Shown: positions 26,122 through 35,929, numbered from the stretch's first letter. The stretch: DNA of 64,000 bases from Lewinella sp. W8 (GCF_004375085.3 NZ_SNAQ03000001.1:186001-250000), one strand, 5' to 3'. A program made the numbers and translations. The notes: generated by a model not told the origin, from the letters alone.

Positions 26122-26706
26122 ATGCCGCACGGAAAACTATTGATTTTCACCGCCCCTTCGGGAGCCGGAAAAACGACCATCGTACGACACCTGCTGGGAA
26201 AGTATGGCCAGTTGTCGTTCTCCGTTTCCGCGACCAATCGCCCGCCCCGCCCCGGAGAAGAAGACGGGCGTGACTATTACTTCCTTTCCACCGAGGAATT
26301 TGAACGCCGGATCACCGCCGGCGATTTCGTGGAATACGAAGAGGTTTACCCCGGGCGGTTCTACGGCACCCTGCGCAGCGAAATTGATCGCATCCTCGCC
26401 AGCGGCCGGTCCGTGGTTTTTGACATTGAGGTGAAGGGAGCCACCAACCTCAAAAAATTCTTCCCCGACAACAGCCTGGCGGTTTTCGTGGCGCCTCCCA
26501 GTCCGGAAGTCCTCTTTCAACGACTCCGCGACCGTAATACCGAGAGCGAAGACAGCCTACGGGTTCGCATCGCACGGGCGGGGGAGGAACTCAGCTACGT
26601 AAACAGCTTTGACCGGGTACTGGTCAACGATGACCTCGCCACCGCACTGGCGGAGGCGGAGGCCATCGTCGGAGAATTTATCGGTGTAATGGACGCCGGG
26701 GAATAA
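26122..26706 (+). CDS. gmk: Guanylate kinase
   Basis: 194 residues. P-loop GPSGAGKT-like (APSGAGKTTIV), GMP-binding SVSATNRPPRPGEEDGRDYYFLS, and the lid-region RDRNTESEDSLRVRI. Phosphorylates GMP to GDP with ATP. Convergent with the lipoprotein gene that follows; no terminator is evident in the short gap. Confidence 0.97.
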   Translation: MPHGKLLIFTAPSGAGKTTIVRHLLGKYGQLSFSVSATNRPPRPGEEDGRDYYFLSTEEFERRITAGDFVEYEEVYPGRFYGTLRSEIDRILASGRSVVFDIEVKGATNLKKFFPDNSLAVFVAPPSPEVLFQRLRDRNTESEDSLRVRIARAGEELSYVNSFDRVLVNDDLATALAEAEAIVGEFIGVMDAGE

Positions 26707-26761
26707 TCATCACCCGATACGTTTGCTATCCCGGCACGGTTTCCTGATGGGGAAAGGCTAA

Positions 26762-27298
26762 TTACTTCAGCTTACGGCCTCCGGCCACCCGGCCCCGTAC
26801 CTCATTGTCGCGTAGGCGCTTGAGGGGAATGAGGAGGCTGGCAAAGGCGTCATTACTGCTCACCTGCCAGGTTTGACCGGCGTAGGTTACCGTTCCCCGG
26901 CGGCGATTCCAGTCGCTGGCCAGCAGGGTATACCGGTTACCCGCTTTGGGGTTCGGACCGAAAACCAGATAGTTGTCATCCTGTCGCTCGAAGCTGATGG
27001 CCATCCGTTGGGTCTTCGGGCTGAAGATGAATACCCCGGGGGTGTTGCGTTTAAAGACCATTTGTTCCACCTCACGTCCGTCCACGATTTTTACCTGTCC
27101 GTTCCGGATTTCGGAAGATCCTCCCCGGAGTTCCCGGTTCAGAATCAGGTCTTCGGAAAGATAAAACTGGATGCGCTTGAGATCATCTTCGTTCCAACCC
27201 TGGTCTTCAATCAGGCGCTGGGAAAGCGGACTTAACTTGGGACCGCAGGAAGAAACGAGCACGCAAAGCAGGAAAAGGGGGAAGAGTAATCTTGTCAT
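26762..27298 (-). CDS. Lipoprotein of unknown function
   Basis: 178 residues. Lipoprotein signal MTRLLFPLFLLCVLVSSCG with an ideal lipobox (VSSC at ~16-18). The mature part begins PKLSPLSQRLIEDQGWNEDDLKRIQFYLSEDLILNREL, a pattern I associate with conserved Bacteroidota lipoproteins, and is predicted mostly beta after residue 60. No enzymatic motif. The upstream gap holds a GCAGGTGC motif (27342-27349) and a MITE. Confidence 0.75.
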   Translation of the reverse strand: MTRLLFPLFLLCVLVSSCGPKLSPLSQRLIEDQGWNEDDLKRIQFYLSEDLILNRELRGGSSEIRNGQVKIVDGREVEQMVFKRNTPGVFIFSPKTQRMAISFERQDDNYLVFGPNPKAGNRYTLLASDWNRRRGTVTYAGQTWQVSSNDAFASLLIPLKRLRDNEVRGRVAGGRKLK

Positions 27299-27392
27299 GG
27301 CTGGCTGTTTGATGATACAATACTAAAGCATTGGCGCGAACGCAGGTGCAATGGTTGCTCGTGTTTAAGCCATATTTAACGGCAATTGTTAA

Positions 27393-27553
27393 GAGCTTGT
27401 TTGGATTTTAGTAATCGACCTCCATTTGGCCTTTTTTAGCGCTGGTTGCGTTGGAAATATCCTCATTTAGCGCTGCTAGACTCCGGTATTCCCGCCTTAC
27501 CAGCACCAAAAAATGCTCAAATTCGGCCAGAAAACCAAAACCCAAACAAGCTC
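27393..27553. mobile_element. 161-bp MITE, copy A
   Basis: Bounded by GAGCTTGTTTGG at the left and CCAAACAAGCTC at the right (terminal inverted repeats), with TAA directly outside each end (27390-27392 and 27554-27556) as a likely target duplication. It is the same length as, and ~85% similar by eye to, the element at 35769-35929. Internally it contains an imperfect palindrome around ATTTAGCGCTGCTAGA. No coding capacity. Confidence 0.88.
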
Positions 27554-27567
27554 TAAGGCGAACTAAT

Positions 27568-28011
27568 TTATCGGCGCTTACGGAAGAATTCCGTCATCAA
27601 TTGACCGCATTCCTCGTGCAGGATGCCGTATTCCAGAATGGTCTTGGGGTGCAGCAGTTCCCGGCCAAAACGCATAAATCCGCGCTTGTCGTCACTGGCG
27701 CCGTAGACGATTCTGGTTGCCTGGGCCCAACCCAGGGCGCCCGCGCACATGGGGCAGGGTTCCAGGGTGACGTAGAGGGTGCAGTCGTGCAGGTATTTGT
27801 CTCCCAGGTGGTTGGCCGCTGCGGTGAGGGCAATGATTTCGGCGTGGGCCGTCACGTCGTTAAGCCGTTCGGTCTGGTTGTGCCCCCGGGCAATAATCCT
27901 GCCCCCGGACACTACGATCGCGCCCACCGGTATTTCGCCTTCCCGGGCGGCCAGCTTCGCCTGGGCGATGGCCTGGCGCATGAAGTAGGCATCATCGTAT
28001 ACCTCAAGCAT
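27568..28011 (-). CDS. tadA: tRNA-specific adenosine deaminase
   Basis: 147 residues. Zinc-dependent deaminase motifs HAEIIAL (His and catalytic Glu) and PCPMCAGAL (two Cys zinc ligands). Converts wobble A34 to inosine in tRNA-Arg(ACG). Its start overlaps the end of the upstream glycosyltransferase by 8 nt, making it the last gene of a three-gene operon. A MITE ends 11 nt beyond its stop codon. Confidence 0.95.
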   Translation of the reverse strand: MLEVYDDAYFMRQAIAQAKLAAREGEIPVGAIVVSGGRIIARGHNQTERLNDVTAHAEIIALTAAANHLGDKYLHDCTLYVTLEPCPMCAGALGWAQATRIVYGASDDKRGFMRFGRELLHPKTILEYGILHEECGQLMTEFFRKRR

Positions 28012-28960
28012 CGTCCAGTACGGTTTCCACCAGATAATTGTTGCGGTCTGAGGAAGACCGCACCACGAGTTCCGCCAGGAAGCCCGTCACGAAAAGAATG
28101 GTGCCCAGCAGCATGGCGGTCAGGCCAATGAAAAAGATGGGGTTGTTGGTCACCAGGGTTTTGGGCATCCCGTTGGCCAGCGCATACAGTTTGGCCCCGC
28201 CGACGTAGGCGGTGCTGCCGAGCCCAACCAGGAACATCAGCGTGCCCAGCGTGCCGAAGAGGTGCATGGGCCGTTTGCCGAATTTGCCCACGAACAGGAG
28301 CGTCAGCAGGTCCAGAAAGCCCGTCACCAGGCGGCTTACGCCGAATTTTGAATACCCGTATTTCCGGGCGCGGTGTTCGACCACCTTCTCGCCAATTTTT
28401 CGGAAGCCCGCCCACTTGGCCAGCAGCGGCATGTGTCGGTGCATGTCTCCGTAGACCTCAATGGACTTGACCACCTGCCGCCGGTAGGCCTTCAACCCAC
28501 AGTTGAAGTCGTGTAGCTTGATGCCACTGGCCATCCGGGTGACGGCATTAAAGAATTTTGAAGGAAGCGTTTTGCCCAGCGGATCGTGCCGCTTCTTTTT
28601 CCATCCGGAGACCAGGTCAAAACCTTCCTCTTTGATCATCCGGTAGAGCTCGGGGATTTCGTCGGGACTGTCCTGCAGGTCAGCATCCATCGTGATGACC
28701 ACCTCCCCCCGTACGTGGCGAAAGCCGGTGTGCAGGGCCGGACTCTTGCCGTAGTTGCGCTGAAACTTCACGGCCTTCAGCTGGGGGTACTCCTTGCGCA
28801 AGTCCTCGATCACGGACCAGCTTTTATCCGTGCTGCCGTCGTCGACCATCCAGATTTCGTAGGAGAAATCATTGGCCTTCATGACCCGGTCGATCCAGGC
28901 CGTAAGCTCGGGCAGGGATTCTTCTTCGTTAAAGAGGGGAACGACTACGCTGATGTCCAT
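28004..28960 (-). CDS. Family 2 glycosyltransferase, DPM1/GtrB-like
   Basis: 318 residues. GT-A domain in the first ~230 residues (VVPLFNEEESLPEL, the VDDGSTDKSW motif, MDADLQDSPDEIP metal-binding DxD), then two C-terminal membrane helices (FGTLGTLMFLVGLGSTAYVGG and FFIGLTAMLLGTILFVTGFLAEL). This architecture transfers a sugar from a nucleotide donor to a polyprenyl phosphate at the inner membrane. It lies 9 nt after the dihydroorotase-like gene and overlaps tadA. Confidence 0.93.
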   Translation of the reverse strand: MDISVVVPLFNEEESLPELTAWIDRVMKANDFSYEIWMVDDGSTDKSWSVIEDLRKEYPQLKAVKFQRNYGKSPALHTGFRHVRGEVVITMDADLQDSPDEIPELYRMIKEEGFDLVSGWKKKRHDPLGKTLPSKFFNAVTRMASGIKLHDFNCGLKAYRRQVVKSIEVYGDMHRHMPLLAKWAGFRKIGEKVVEHRARKYGYSKFGVSRLVTGFLDLLTLLFVGKFGKRPMHLFGTLGTLMFLVGLGSTAYVGGAKLYALANGMPKTLVTNNPIFFIGLTAMLLGTILFVTGFLAELVVRSSSDRNNYLVETVLDDA

Positions 28961-28969
28961 AGGGTACGC

Positions 28970-30235
28970 TTATCCGGCGGGGAAAAACTGGCCATTATTG
29001 ACCGTACCGATGATCTTGCCGGGCAGGGCCCGACCAATCACGGGATTATTAACGGTCTTACCCTTAAGATCGTTGTCGTGCAGGCTGATCTCCGCGTCCT
29101 TGCGGAAAATGCTGAGTTTGGCCGGGGCGCCGGAGCGCAGGTGCAGGGCGGGTAGGCCCAGTAGCCGTCGGGGACCGTTACCCAGCTTTTCGGTAATGTC
29201 CGCCAAGGCAAATTCTTCCCCCAGAGCCGCGAGGCATTCGTTGAAGGCCGTCTGGATACCCCGGGCACCAAAATCGGCGTACAGGAATTCGAGATCCTTT
29301 TCCTCCCCGTGGCGGGCCTGGTGGTTGCTCACGATGGCGTCGATGGTGCCGTCCTTCAGGCCGGCGATCAGGGCCAGGCGGTCGCTTTCCTCCCGGAGCG
29401 GGGGAAGCATCTTTGCGTGGGTGTCAAAGGACGACAGGGCCTCCACGGACAGCAACAGGTGATGGGCACTGACCGTGGCAAAAACCTCGTGCCCCGCCGC
29501 CTTGGCGCGGCGCACTTCTTCGACGCCCTCGGCCGAGGAGAGGAGGTGGACGATCAGCCGGCCTTCCGTGTAGGCCAGGAGTTCAAGATCCCGCTTCAGG
29601 GGGATGGTCTCGCTCATGGTCGGGATACCCCGTAAGCCCAGGCGGGTGCTGACCAGTCCTTCGTGAATCTGGCCGTCCGGAATCAGTTCCGGGTGGTAGG
29701 GGGAGACCATCACCCGGGCCTGGGTGGCTTTGGCGTATTCCAGGGCCCGCTTCAGCAGGCTGCCGCTGACGCGGCGGTGGGGGCCGTCGGTGAAGGCCAC
29801 CGCGCCGGCGCGGTGGAGTTCCAGCATCTCGGTCAGGTCTTTCCCCTTCAGGTCCTGACTCAGGGCCGCCAGGGGCAGCCAGTCGATGGGCCCACTTCCG
29901 TTGTGGCTCCGCAGGTACCCCAGGTCCGCCACGCTCTGGCGCACGGGCAGGGTGTCCGGTAGGGGAGCGACGGCCACGAAGCCGCCCGCCGCGGCGGCGG
30001 CGGTCAGGCTGGCGATGTCTTCCCGGTCTTCGTGACCGGGGTCGCCCAGGTAGGTGCCCAGGTCGAGAAAGCCCGGCGCCGCATAGCATCCCGAAAGGTC
30101 AATAACCTGCTCTCCTTCCTCGGCCGTCAGGCCGCCGGCCAGCTCGGTGAAGTGTCCGTCTTGAATGCGCAGGTCGACGGTCTCCTGATGGTGAGGACCG
30201 TCCGGATCTAGGATGTGGAGGGAGCGAAGCAGCAT
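28970..30235 (-). CDS. Dihydroorotase-like protein lacking the zinc-site histidines
   Basis: 421 residues, with the full-length amidohydrolase fold of class I dihydroorotases (APGFLDLGTYLGDPG, GLRGIPTMSETIPLKRDLELL, HAKMLPPLREESDR). Key residues are changed. The HxH zinc motif expected before L-R-E/D-P-G reads G60-T-Y-L-G-D-P-G, and the usual D-H-A-P-H reads N304-H-Q-A-R-H, so two metal ligands and the catalytic Asp are missing. It resembles the inactive PyrC' proteins that support aspartate carbamoyltransferase. Whether an active PyrC exists elsewhere cannot be seen. First gene of an operon with a glycosyltransferase and tadA; the -7 box is 7 nt before its ATG. Confidence 0.85.
   Translation of the reverse strand: MLLRSLHILDPDGPHHQETVDLRIQDGHFTELAGGLTAEEGEQVIDLSGCYAAPGFLDLGTYLGDPGHEDREDIASLTAAAAAGGFVAVAPLPDTLPVRQSVADLGYLRSHNGSGPIDWLPLAALSQDLKGKDLTEMLELHRAGAVAFTDGPHRRVSGSLLKRALEYAKATQARVMVSPYHPELIPDGQIHEGLVSTRLGLRGIPTMSETIPLKRDLELLAYTEGRLIVHLLSSAEGVEEVRRAKAAGHEVFATVSAHHLLLSVEALSSFDTHAKMLPPLREESDRLALIAGLKDGTIDAIVSNHQARHGEEKDLEFLYADFGARGIQTAFNECLAALGEEFALADITEKLGNGPRRLLGLPALHLRSGAPAKLSIFRKDAEISLHDNDLKGKTVNNPVIGRALPGKIIGTVNNGQFFPAG
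29124..29144 (+). repeat. Dispersed GCAGGTGC motif inside the dihydroorotase-like gene
   Basis: 21 bp identical to 32987-33007, here encoding part of HLRSGAPA on the opposite strand. Core GGCGCCGGAGCGCAGGTGC. Confidence 0.6.
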
Positions 30236-30242
30236 GGTGGAG

Positions 30243-30250
30243 CAAAGGTA
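30243..30250 (-). promoter_or_regulatory. -7 box of the dihydroorotase-like operon
   Basis: TACCTTTG on the minus strand, ending 7 nt before the ATG at 30235, so the mRNA would have almost no leader. Confidence 0.6.
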
Positions 30251-30300
30251 AAAAGATTGACGATAAGCTGAGGGGGTAAAAGCCTACCTTCAGGAATGGT

Positions 30301-30606
30301 GTCGCCTTTCGCCGAAAGGCGACCACGGCATGCTAAAATGGAAGAAAATTGTCGATTATGTGGGCCTCCAAGTCGAGACCTCGGAGCAGCAATTCGGGCC
30401 TGCGGCCCTGCAGAGACTGCTCCGAGGACCGACCTTACTTCCATCTCTCTGAGCGCTCCTCGTATCTGTCGAGTGCAACGAGCTGCTCAGAGATGTCGCG
30501 AAAGTTCATACTAACCCGCCTCGGCCGACGAAGAGGCTAAACCCTGCTCTTCCCCGGATTTACTTTGCTTCTCGCTAGAATTCACTGCACCTGCCTCCGG
30601 CCATTC
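30301..30606. repeat. Modular dispersed intergenic repeat block
   Basis: No gene in the 372 nt between the dihydroorotase-like and BatA genes. A perfect 9-bp hairpin opens it (30301-30323). 30374-30454 matches 6543-6620, 30468-30501 matches 6343-6377, and a GCACCTGC motif ends it (30587-30594), with 20 bp identical to 1447-1466 in inverse orientation. Confidence 0.7.
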
Positions 30607-30607
30607 T

Positions 30608-32644
30608 CTACACCTTCCAGAAGCGCAACAGCAACACCTCGACGAGGAAGAAGGCGAGGGCGGCCCAGAGGAAGTAGCGCCAGAGCGGAGTGCCTTCGTT
30701 GCTTTCCCGGATTTCTCCGATCAGGCTGGCCTGGTTGTCGGCGGAAAGCAAGCCGAGCGTACCGGCGCCCGTGAGCTCCTCCAGCGAGGCTTCGTTGAGG
30801 TAGGTCAGGTCGGATTCCCGGCGGTCGTAGTTGAAGGCAAAGGCGTCCACGACCTCCTCTCCGAGCACCAGTTCATAGACCCCGGCTTCGGGCACCTGAT
30901 TGTCGAGGCTCAGCAAAACCCGCTGTTCTACGATGCGCTGCCCGGGGATAAATTCGCCGCCCGGTCCGCGGAGTTTATACACCAACTCCGACGTGGCTCC
31001 CCGGCGGTTGGTTTCGATGACCTCATTCTGGCCGATGGTGTAGGCCGCCGGACGACGACGCCCGCTGCTGATGCCCATCTTATAGAGCATGGGGATGAAG
31101 ATTTCTGCGTTCAGGGCCAGGTCATTCAGCTCGTTGTCCAGCGGGGCGGCGTTGAGGTACAGGTTGCCCTTCCCGACGCGGTATTTGCCGAGGGCCGTGC
31201 TCCCGTCCCGGTAGGTCAGCAGACTCTCCTGCCGGCGGCTGCCGAGGCGACCGATGGGGAAGTTACCCTGGGTGGTCGGGAGCCGCAGGTTGGCGTTGCG
31301 GTTGCGGAACACGTCGCGGAAGATGAACTCGTTGGTGTTGATCGCGCTCACCTCCCGGGGAGCGGGATCGAACTCCCGCAGCTCGTCGGCCGGGAAGCGT
31401 TGGAGGAAGGTCCGGTAGGAGGCCAGGTCCGCGTTGCGGGAGGGGAAGACCAGCAGATTACCACCGTTGGCGACGTACTGCCGGAGTTGCTCGGCCAGTC
31501 CGCTGGCTACCTGCACCAGGTCCGTGATCACCACCAGGTCATAGTTGCCCAGGGCCCCGTAATCGATGTTGCGGGCGTTGACGTAGTCGGCCGCGAACAC
31601 GGACAGCCCGCCCAGGGCGGCCCGCAGGTTGCGGTTGGCCTGACCATCGTCGTCGATGTTCAGCACGCGGACGCGGTCGGCGGTCCGGAACGTGATGTGG
31701 TACACATCGTCAAACTGCACCGGGAAGTCCGTAATGCGCAGCGCCGCCCGCCCGATGCCCGGCTGACTGATGTTCAGGTAAACGCTGTCCACCACGTAGT
31801 CACCCGCCGGAATGGTCAGGGTGCCCTCCGGCTTGTTTTGTCCGCCGTAACTCAGGGACAGCCGGACGTTATCGAGGTCTTCTGCGCCGTAGTTTTTCAC
31901 CCGGACCAGCAGGAGGTTGTTCTGGTTGAGCTGCGGCACCGGGGCTTCGAACCAGACGGAATCAATGGACACGTTACGTTCCCGCACCGCCCGGAGGGGG
32001 ACCAGGTTGGTCCGGATGTTGGTGTCGACGGTGGCCGGATCAATGTCTACGATGTTTTCCTGGAAGTCGGAAATCAGGTAGGCGATGCGGTTGTCGATGC
32101 TTTCGGTCCGCAGGGCGGATTCCTGGCGGCCCATGACGGAGGTCAGGGTGCGGGATTCCGGGGTCAGCCTTACTTCCTCGATGAGGTTGAGGGCCTCCTC
32201 CTGACCCACCAGTCGTTGGTTGCGGCCCGTGAAGCGGTTGTCCAGAATCTGGAAGCGATCCTCGACGCCATAGGCGTTCACTACGTCCCGGGCGCGGTCC
32301 TTGGCGATCTGGAGGAGGGGGGCGCTGTCGCTCTCGGCTCCCATACTGAAGCTGTTGTCGAGGTAGAGGCTGACGGCCTTTCTTCCCTTGAGGACCTCCT
32401 TGGCGGACGGCAGAAAGGGCTGGGCGAAAACAAACACCAGGGCAATGATGGCCAGGCAGCGGGCCATCAGCACCAGGAGGTTGCGCAGCCGACTGCGCAT
32501 ACTGGTTTCTTCCTTCACTTCCTGAAGAAACTTCACGTTACTGAAGTAGACCTTCTTAAACCGGCGAAAGTAAAAGAGGTGAATGATGATCGGGATGGCC
32601 AGGGCGGCCAGTGCCCAGAGAAAGGAGGGGTAGAGAAACTGCAT
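30608..32644 (-). CDS. BatA/VWA-domain membrane protein
   Basis: 678 residues. The BatA N-terminal domain has two membrane helices (MQFLYPSFLWALAALAIPIIIHLFYFRRFKKVYFSNVKFLQEV; LVLMARCLAIIALVFVFAQPFL). A VWA-like domain follows with the metal-binding D-x-S-x-S (LYLDNSFSM), then a long beta-rich periplasmic-type region and a C-terminal helix (WRYFLWAALAFFLVEVLLLRFWKV). This is the TIGR02226 family, frequent in Bacteroidota, linked by name to aerotolerance Bat proteins but of unproven function. No MoxR ATPase or other bat gene is adjacent. -7 box at 32694. Confidence 0.9.
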   Translation of the reverse strand: MQFLYPSFLWALAALAIPIIIHLFYFRRFKKVYFSNVKFLQEVKEETSMRSRLRNLLVLMARCLAIIALVFVFAQPFLPSAKEVLKGRKAVSLYLDNSFSMGAESDSAPLLQIAKDRARDVVNAYGVEDRFQILDNRFTGRNQRLVGQEEALNLIEEVRLTPESRTLTSVMGRQESALRTESIDNRIAYLISDFQENIVDIDPATVDTNIRTNLVPLRAVRERNVSIDSVWFEAPVPQLNQNNLLLVRVKNYGAEDLDNVRLSLSYGGQNKPEGTLTIPAGDYVVDSVYLNISQPGIGRAALRITDFPVQFDDVYHITFRTADRVRVLNIDDDGQANRNLRAALGGLSVFAADYVNARNIDYGALGNYDLVVITDLVQVASGLAEQLRQYVANGGNLLVFPSRNADLASYRTFLQRFPADELREFDPAPREVSAINTNEFIFRDVFRNRNANLRLPTTQGNFPIGRLGSRRQESLLTYRDGSTALGKYRVGKGNLYLNAAPLDNELNDLALNAEIFIPMLYKMGISSGRRRPAAYTIGQNEVIETNRRGATSELVYKLRGPGGEFIPGQRIVEQRVLLSLDNQVPEAGVYELVLGEEVVDAFAFNYDRRESDLTYLNEASLEELTGAGTLGLLSADNQASLIGEIRESNEGTPLWRYFLWAALAFFLVEVLLLRFWKV

Positions 32645-32693
32645 ACTGAGGTAAAAGACGAACGTAGCGCCCGCTTTGTTTCGTACGGGCAGG

Positions 32694-32701
32694 CAAAGGT
32701 A
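32694..32701 (-). promoter_or_regulatory. -7 box of the BatA gene
   Basis: TACCTTTG on the minus strand, 49 nt before the BatA ATG. No clear TTG at -33. Confidence 0.5.
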
Positions 32702-32771
32702 ATGATTTGCCGTGGGCGGGGCACGGACCGAACTTCAATCCCGTATTATTGCTATGACGTAAAGGGGCACC

Positions 32772-34328
32772 ATGAAAATATACTTAATTGCCGGAGGACT
32801 TGCACTAGCGCTGGCCCTGACCTATTGGGTGGGCGTGCCGCACTACGCCGGGCAGCGACTGCAGGCCATGCTGGAAGACGCCAACCGGGGGGAAGACTCC
32901 CTTTCGTTGGCGGGCTACCAATTTTCGATGGGGTTGGGGACGATTTCGCTGACGGCGGATACCATTGTTTTACAACGGCGATTAGCGGGGCGCCGGAGCG
33001 CAGGTGCCGTGGAACGTCTGGAAATCAATGGGCTTCGGTTATTGCCCCTGCTGACTTCCGGCAAAATCAGGGCCGCAAGTCTGCGGATTCAAACCCCGGA
33101 CTTTCGGTTGTTCCCGGCAGTGGACTCTTTGGTCAATCCCAAAGATTCAGCCGCTTCCTTGCCGGATGTCGTCGTCGACTCGATACTGCTCCACTCGGGG
33201 GCGCTCCGCCTGATGAACGAGGAGGACGAGACCAAAATCCTGGCTTCCGGAGCTAGCCTGGCCATGGGAGATTTTCGCTACCCCTTTGCGCCGGCCCGAA
33301 TGCCCAACGCCAAAATATCCCTCGACAGTTTTACGCTGGTCCGGCCCCACCGGCCGGCCTACTGGTCGATGAAGGACGTTGTGCTGGAAACCCGGGACTC
33401 CAGTCTGGAGGTAGGTTGCATGCGCCTGCATCCCCGCGAGGGTTCCCGACAATTCCTTACCCAACAATCGTATAAGCGGGCCTGGACGGCCCTCCGGCTG
33501 GATTCTATTCGCGTAGAAGATTTACCGCTGGATAGTCTTCTCCGGGGCGGGGTGGCAGCTTTTCCCCTGGTCACGGTCAGTGACCTGAACCTGGCGGTAT
33601 TCGAAAACCCCGCCTTACCGTCGCGGCCTCAGGCGCAGCAGAAACCCTTCCCGGTGGAGGAGCTGCGGAAGATTCCCTTTCCCATGGAGTTGGCCCTGCT
33701 GAAGGTTAATCGGGCCAACCTGAACTACGGGGTCCTGAAGCCCGGGACGCCCGCACCGGACATCACCTTTGATCGCGGAACCATCAGACTGGAGCATCTG
33801 AGCTCCCGACCCACCGCAGATTCCCTGGTCGTAACCGGTGACTTCATGTTTGAAGAAACCGCTCCACTTTCCATCACCTTTACCTTTGATCAGTCGGGCG
33901 ACGGCCGGGCATTTTTTGCTTCCGGCCGGCTGAAGGACTACGCGCTGCCCAAAGTCAATCCCCTGATGGAAGTGGCGGCCGATGCGAGTATTCAGTCGGG
34001 ACACTTACATGAATTGTCCTATAATTTTTCGGCGGATGGTTCACGGGCAGACGGCGAACTTTTGTTCCGCTACGATGAGTTGGACCTGAAGATGAAGGGG
34101 AAGGGCGCCTGGATCAAAAATATTTTTGAGGGGATCGTGGTTCGGAATTCCAATCCTCGCCCCAACGGTGACCTACAGATGGGCCAGGTCTACTACGTGC
34201 ATGACCCCCAGAAATCATTCTTCAACCTCTACTGGAAGGCGCTGGTCAGTGGACTGCAGTCCACCGTCCAGGGCAATCTTTTCACGTCCGCGGAACTTAA
34301 ATCTCACGAAGTGTCGGGCCGGGATTAA
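32772..34328 (+). CDS. AsmA-like envelope protein
   Basis: 518 residues. One N-terminal membrane helix ([24 protein letters not shown]), then repeating beta-strand segments of AsmA-like character ([55 protein letters not shown]). Such proteins are thought to bridge the periplasm in lipid transport; this assignment is by pattern only. Residues ~73-77 are encoded by the dispersed 21-bp motif (32987-33007). Its stop overlaps the convergent fumC stop by 3 bases. Confidence 0.65.
   Translation: MKIYLIAGGLALALALTYWVGVPHYAGQRLQAMLEDANRGEDSLSLAGYQFSMGLGTISLTADTIVLQRRLAGRRSAGAVERLEINGLRLLPLLTSGKIRAASLRIQTPDFRLFPAVDSLVNPKDSAASLPDVVVDSILLHSGALRLMNEEDETKILASGASLAMGDFRYPFAPARMPNAKISLDSFTLVRPHRPAYWSMKDVVLETRDSSLEVGCMRLHPREGSRQFLTQQSYKRAWTALRLDSIRVEDLPLDSLLRGGVAAFPLVTVSDLNLAVFENPALPSRPQAQQKPFPVEELRKIPFPMELALLKVNRANLNYGVLKPGTPAPDITFDRGTIRLEHLSSRPTADSLVVTGDFMFEETAPLSITFTFDQSGDGRAFFASGRLKDYALPKVNPLMEVAADASIQSGHLHELSYNFSADGSRADGELLFRYDELDLKMKGKGAWIKNIFEGIVVRNSNPRPNGDLQMGQVYYVHDPQKSFFNLYWKALVSGLQSTVQGNLFTSAELKSHEVSGRD
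32987..33007 (+). repeat. Dispersed GCAGGTGC motif inside the AsmA-like gene
   Basis: 21 bp identical to 29124-29144; encodes G-R-R-S-A-G in this reading frame. Confidence 0.6.
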
Positions 34329-35722
34329 TCCAGGCTGCCGATCATCTTCTCGGGGCGTACCCATTTGTCGAACTCTTCGGCGGTCAGGTAGCCGAGCGCG
34401 ATGGCGGCTTCCTTGAGTGTGCTGTCCTCCTGGTAGGCCTTCTTGGCGATGGTGGCGGCTTTATCGTAGCCGATTTTGGTGTTCAGGGCCGTCACCAGCA
34501 TCAGGCTGTTGTTGAGGTGCTCGTTGATTTTTTTGTGGTTGGGTTCGATCCCGGCGGCACAGTTGGCCTCGAAGCTGCGGCAGGCGTCTCCGATGAGGCG
34601 GGCGCTCATGAGGAAGTTGAAGATCATCATGGGCTTGAACACGTTGAGTTCGAAGTGACCGGTAGCGCCGCCCACGTTGATGGCCACGTCGTTGCCCAGG
34701 ACCTGGGCCATGGCCATGGTGAGGGCTTCGCTCTGGGTGGGGTTCACCTTGCCGGGCATGATGCTGGAGCCGGGTTCGTTGGCGGGAATGATGATCTCGC
34801 CGATTCCGGAGCGGGGACCACTGGACAGCATCCGGATGTCGTTACCGATTTTCGTCAGGCTGACGGCCAGGGTCTTCAGGGCTCCGTGGGCCTCCACGAT
34901 GGCGTCGTGGGCGGCTAGAGCCTCGAATTTATTTTCGGCCGTCCGGAAGGGGTAGCCGGACAGGTCGGCAATTTCCTTGGCGACGGCGACGGAGTAGCCG
35001 GCGGGCGTGTTCAGTCCGGTGCCCACGGCGGTCCCCCCGAGGGCCAGCTCGCTGAGGTGGTCAAGGCAGTTACGAACGGCCTTCAGGCCATGATTCAGCT
35101 GACTGACGTAACCGCTGAATTCCTGACCGAGGGTCAGTGGGGTCGCGTCCATGAAGTGGGTGCGGCCGATCTTGACGACGTCCTTCATGGCCTCGCTCTT
35201 GGCCTTGAGGGTGTCCCGCAGCTGCTCTACTCCGGGGATGGTGTTTTCCATCAGGATGGTGTAGGCGGCGATGTGCATGGCCGTGGGGAAAGTGTCGTTG
35301 CTGGACTGGCTCTTGTTCACGTCATCGTTAGGGTGGAGGGCCTTCTTCTCGTCGGTGAGGGCGCCGCCGTTGAGGACGTGCCCGCGATTGGCGATCACTT
35401 CGTTGACGTTCATGTTGGACTGAGTGCCGGAGCCCGTCTGCCATACCACGAGGGGGAATTCGTCGTCGAGTTTCCCGGCGAGGATTTCGTCCGCTACCCG
35501 GCCGATGAGGTCGGACTTGGCACCGTCTAGTACCCCGAGCGCAGCGTTGGTACGGGCGGCGGCCTTTTTGAGGATGGCGAAGGCGCGGATGATTTCGATG
35601 GGCATTTGCTGTCCACCAATCTTGAAGTTTTCCCGGCTGCGCTGGGTTTGGGCTCCCCAGTAACGGTCTGCGGGTACATCAACGAATCCGATGGAGTCTT
35701 TTTCCTGGCGGGTGGCGCTCAT
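34325..35722 (-). CDS. fumC: Fumarate hydratase, class II
   Basis: 465 residues from ATG 35722, where [29 protein letters not shown] begins the normal family N-terminus; the frame extends further upstream but reads through promoter sequence. Signature [16 protein letters not shown], plus [14 protein letters not shown] and [16 protein letters not shown]. Iron-free tetrameric enzyme hydrating fumarate to malate in the TCA cycle. Promoter -7 box at 35760 with a MITE directly behind it. Confidence 0.97.
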   Translation of the reverse strand: MSATRQEKDSIGFVDVPADRYWGAQTQRSRENFKIGGQQMPIEIIRAFAILKKAAARTNAALGVLDGAKSDLIGRVADEILAGKLDDEFPLVVWQTGSGTQSNMNVNEVIANRGHVLNGGALTDEKKALHPNDDVNKSQSSNDTFPTAMHIAAYTILMENTIPGVEQLRDTLKAKSEAMKDVVKIGRTHFMDATPLTLGQEFSGYVSQLNHGLKAVRNCLDHLSELALGGTAVGTGLNTPAGYSVAVAKEIADLSGYPFRTAENKFEALAAHDAIVEAHGALKTLAVSLTKIGNDIRMLSSGPRSGIGEIIIPANEPGSSIMPGKVNPTQSEALTMAMAQVLGNDVAINVGGATGHFELNVFKPMMIFNFLMSARLIGDACRSFEANCAAGIEPNHKKINEHLNNSLMLVTALNTKIGYDKAATIAKKAYQEDSTLKEAAIALGYLTAEEFDKWVRPEKMIGSLD

Positions 35723-35759
35723 GGGTTTTTCTTTTGGTTGGACGTTAAGAACAGGGGCA

Positions 35760-35767
35760 CAAAAGTA
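35760..35767 (-). promoter_or_regulatory. -7 box of fumC overlapping a MITE target site
   Basis: TACTTTTG on the minus strand, 37 nt before the fumC ATG. Its first two bases (TA) are part of the TAA target duplication of the MITE at 35769, so the -33 region lies inside the element. Confidence 0.6.
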
Positions 35768-35768
35768 A

Positions 35769-35929
35769 GAGCTTGTTTGGAATTTAGTAATCGGCCTCCA
35801 TTTAGCCTTTTTTGGCGCTAGCTTCGTTGGGGAAATCCTCATTTAGCGCTGCTAAACTCCGGTTTCCCCGCCTTGCTACCACCAAAAAAATCTCAAATTC
35901 GGCCAGACGACCAAAATCCAAACAAGCTC
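35769..35929. mobile_element. 161-bp MITE, copy B
   Basis: Same terminal inverted repeats (GAGCTTGTTTGG / CCAAACAAGCTC), same 161-bp length and TAA on both sides (35766-35768, 35930-35932) as copy A. Internal palindrome around TTTAGCGCTGCTAAA. Inserted between the divergent fumC and membrane-protein genes; open frames through it are not real. Confidence 0.88.

Noticed and set aside
27451..28131. 226-residue plus-strand frame starting inside MITE copy A
   Set aside because: It joins transposon sequence to the antisense of tadA; no start signal or protein-like composition.
31400..33256. 618-residue open frame on the plus strand opposite the BatA gene
   Set aside because: It is antisense to a clear BatA/VWA gene, His/Val/Gly-rich without family motifs, and arises from codon bias in GC-rich DNA.
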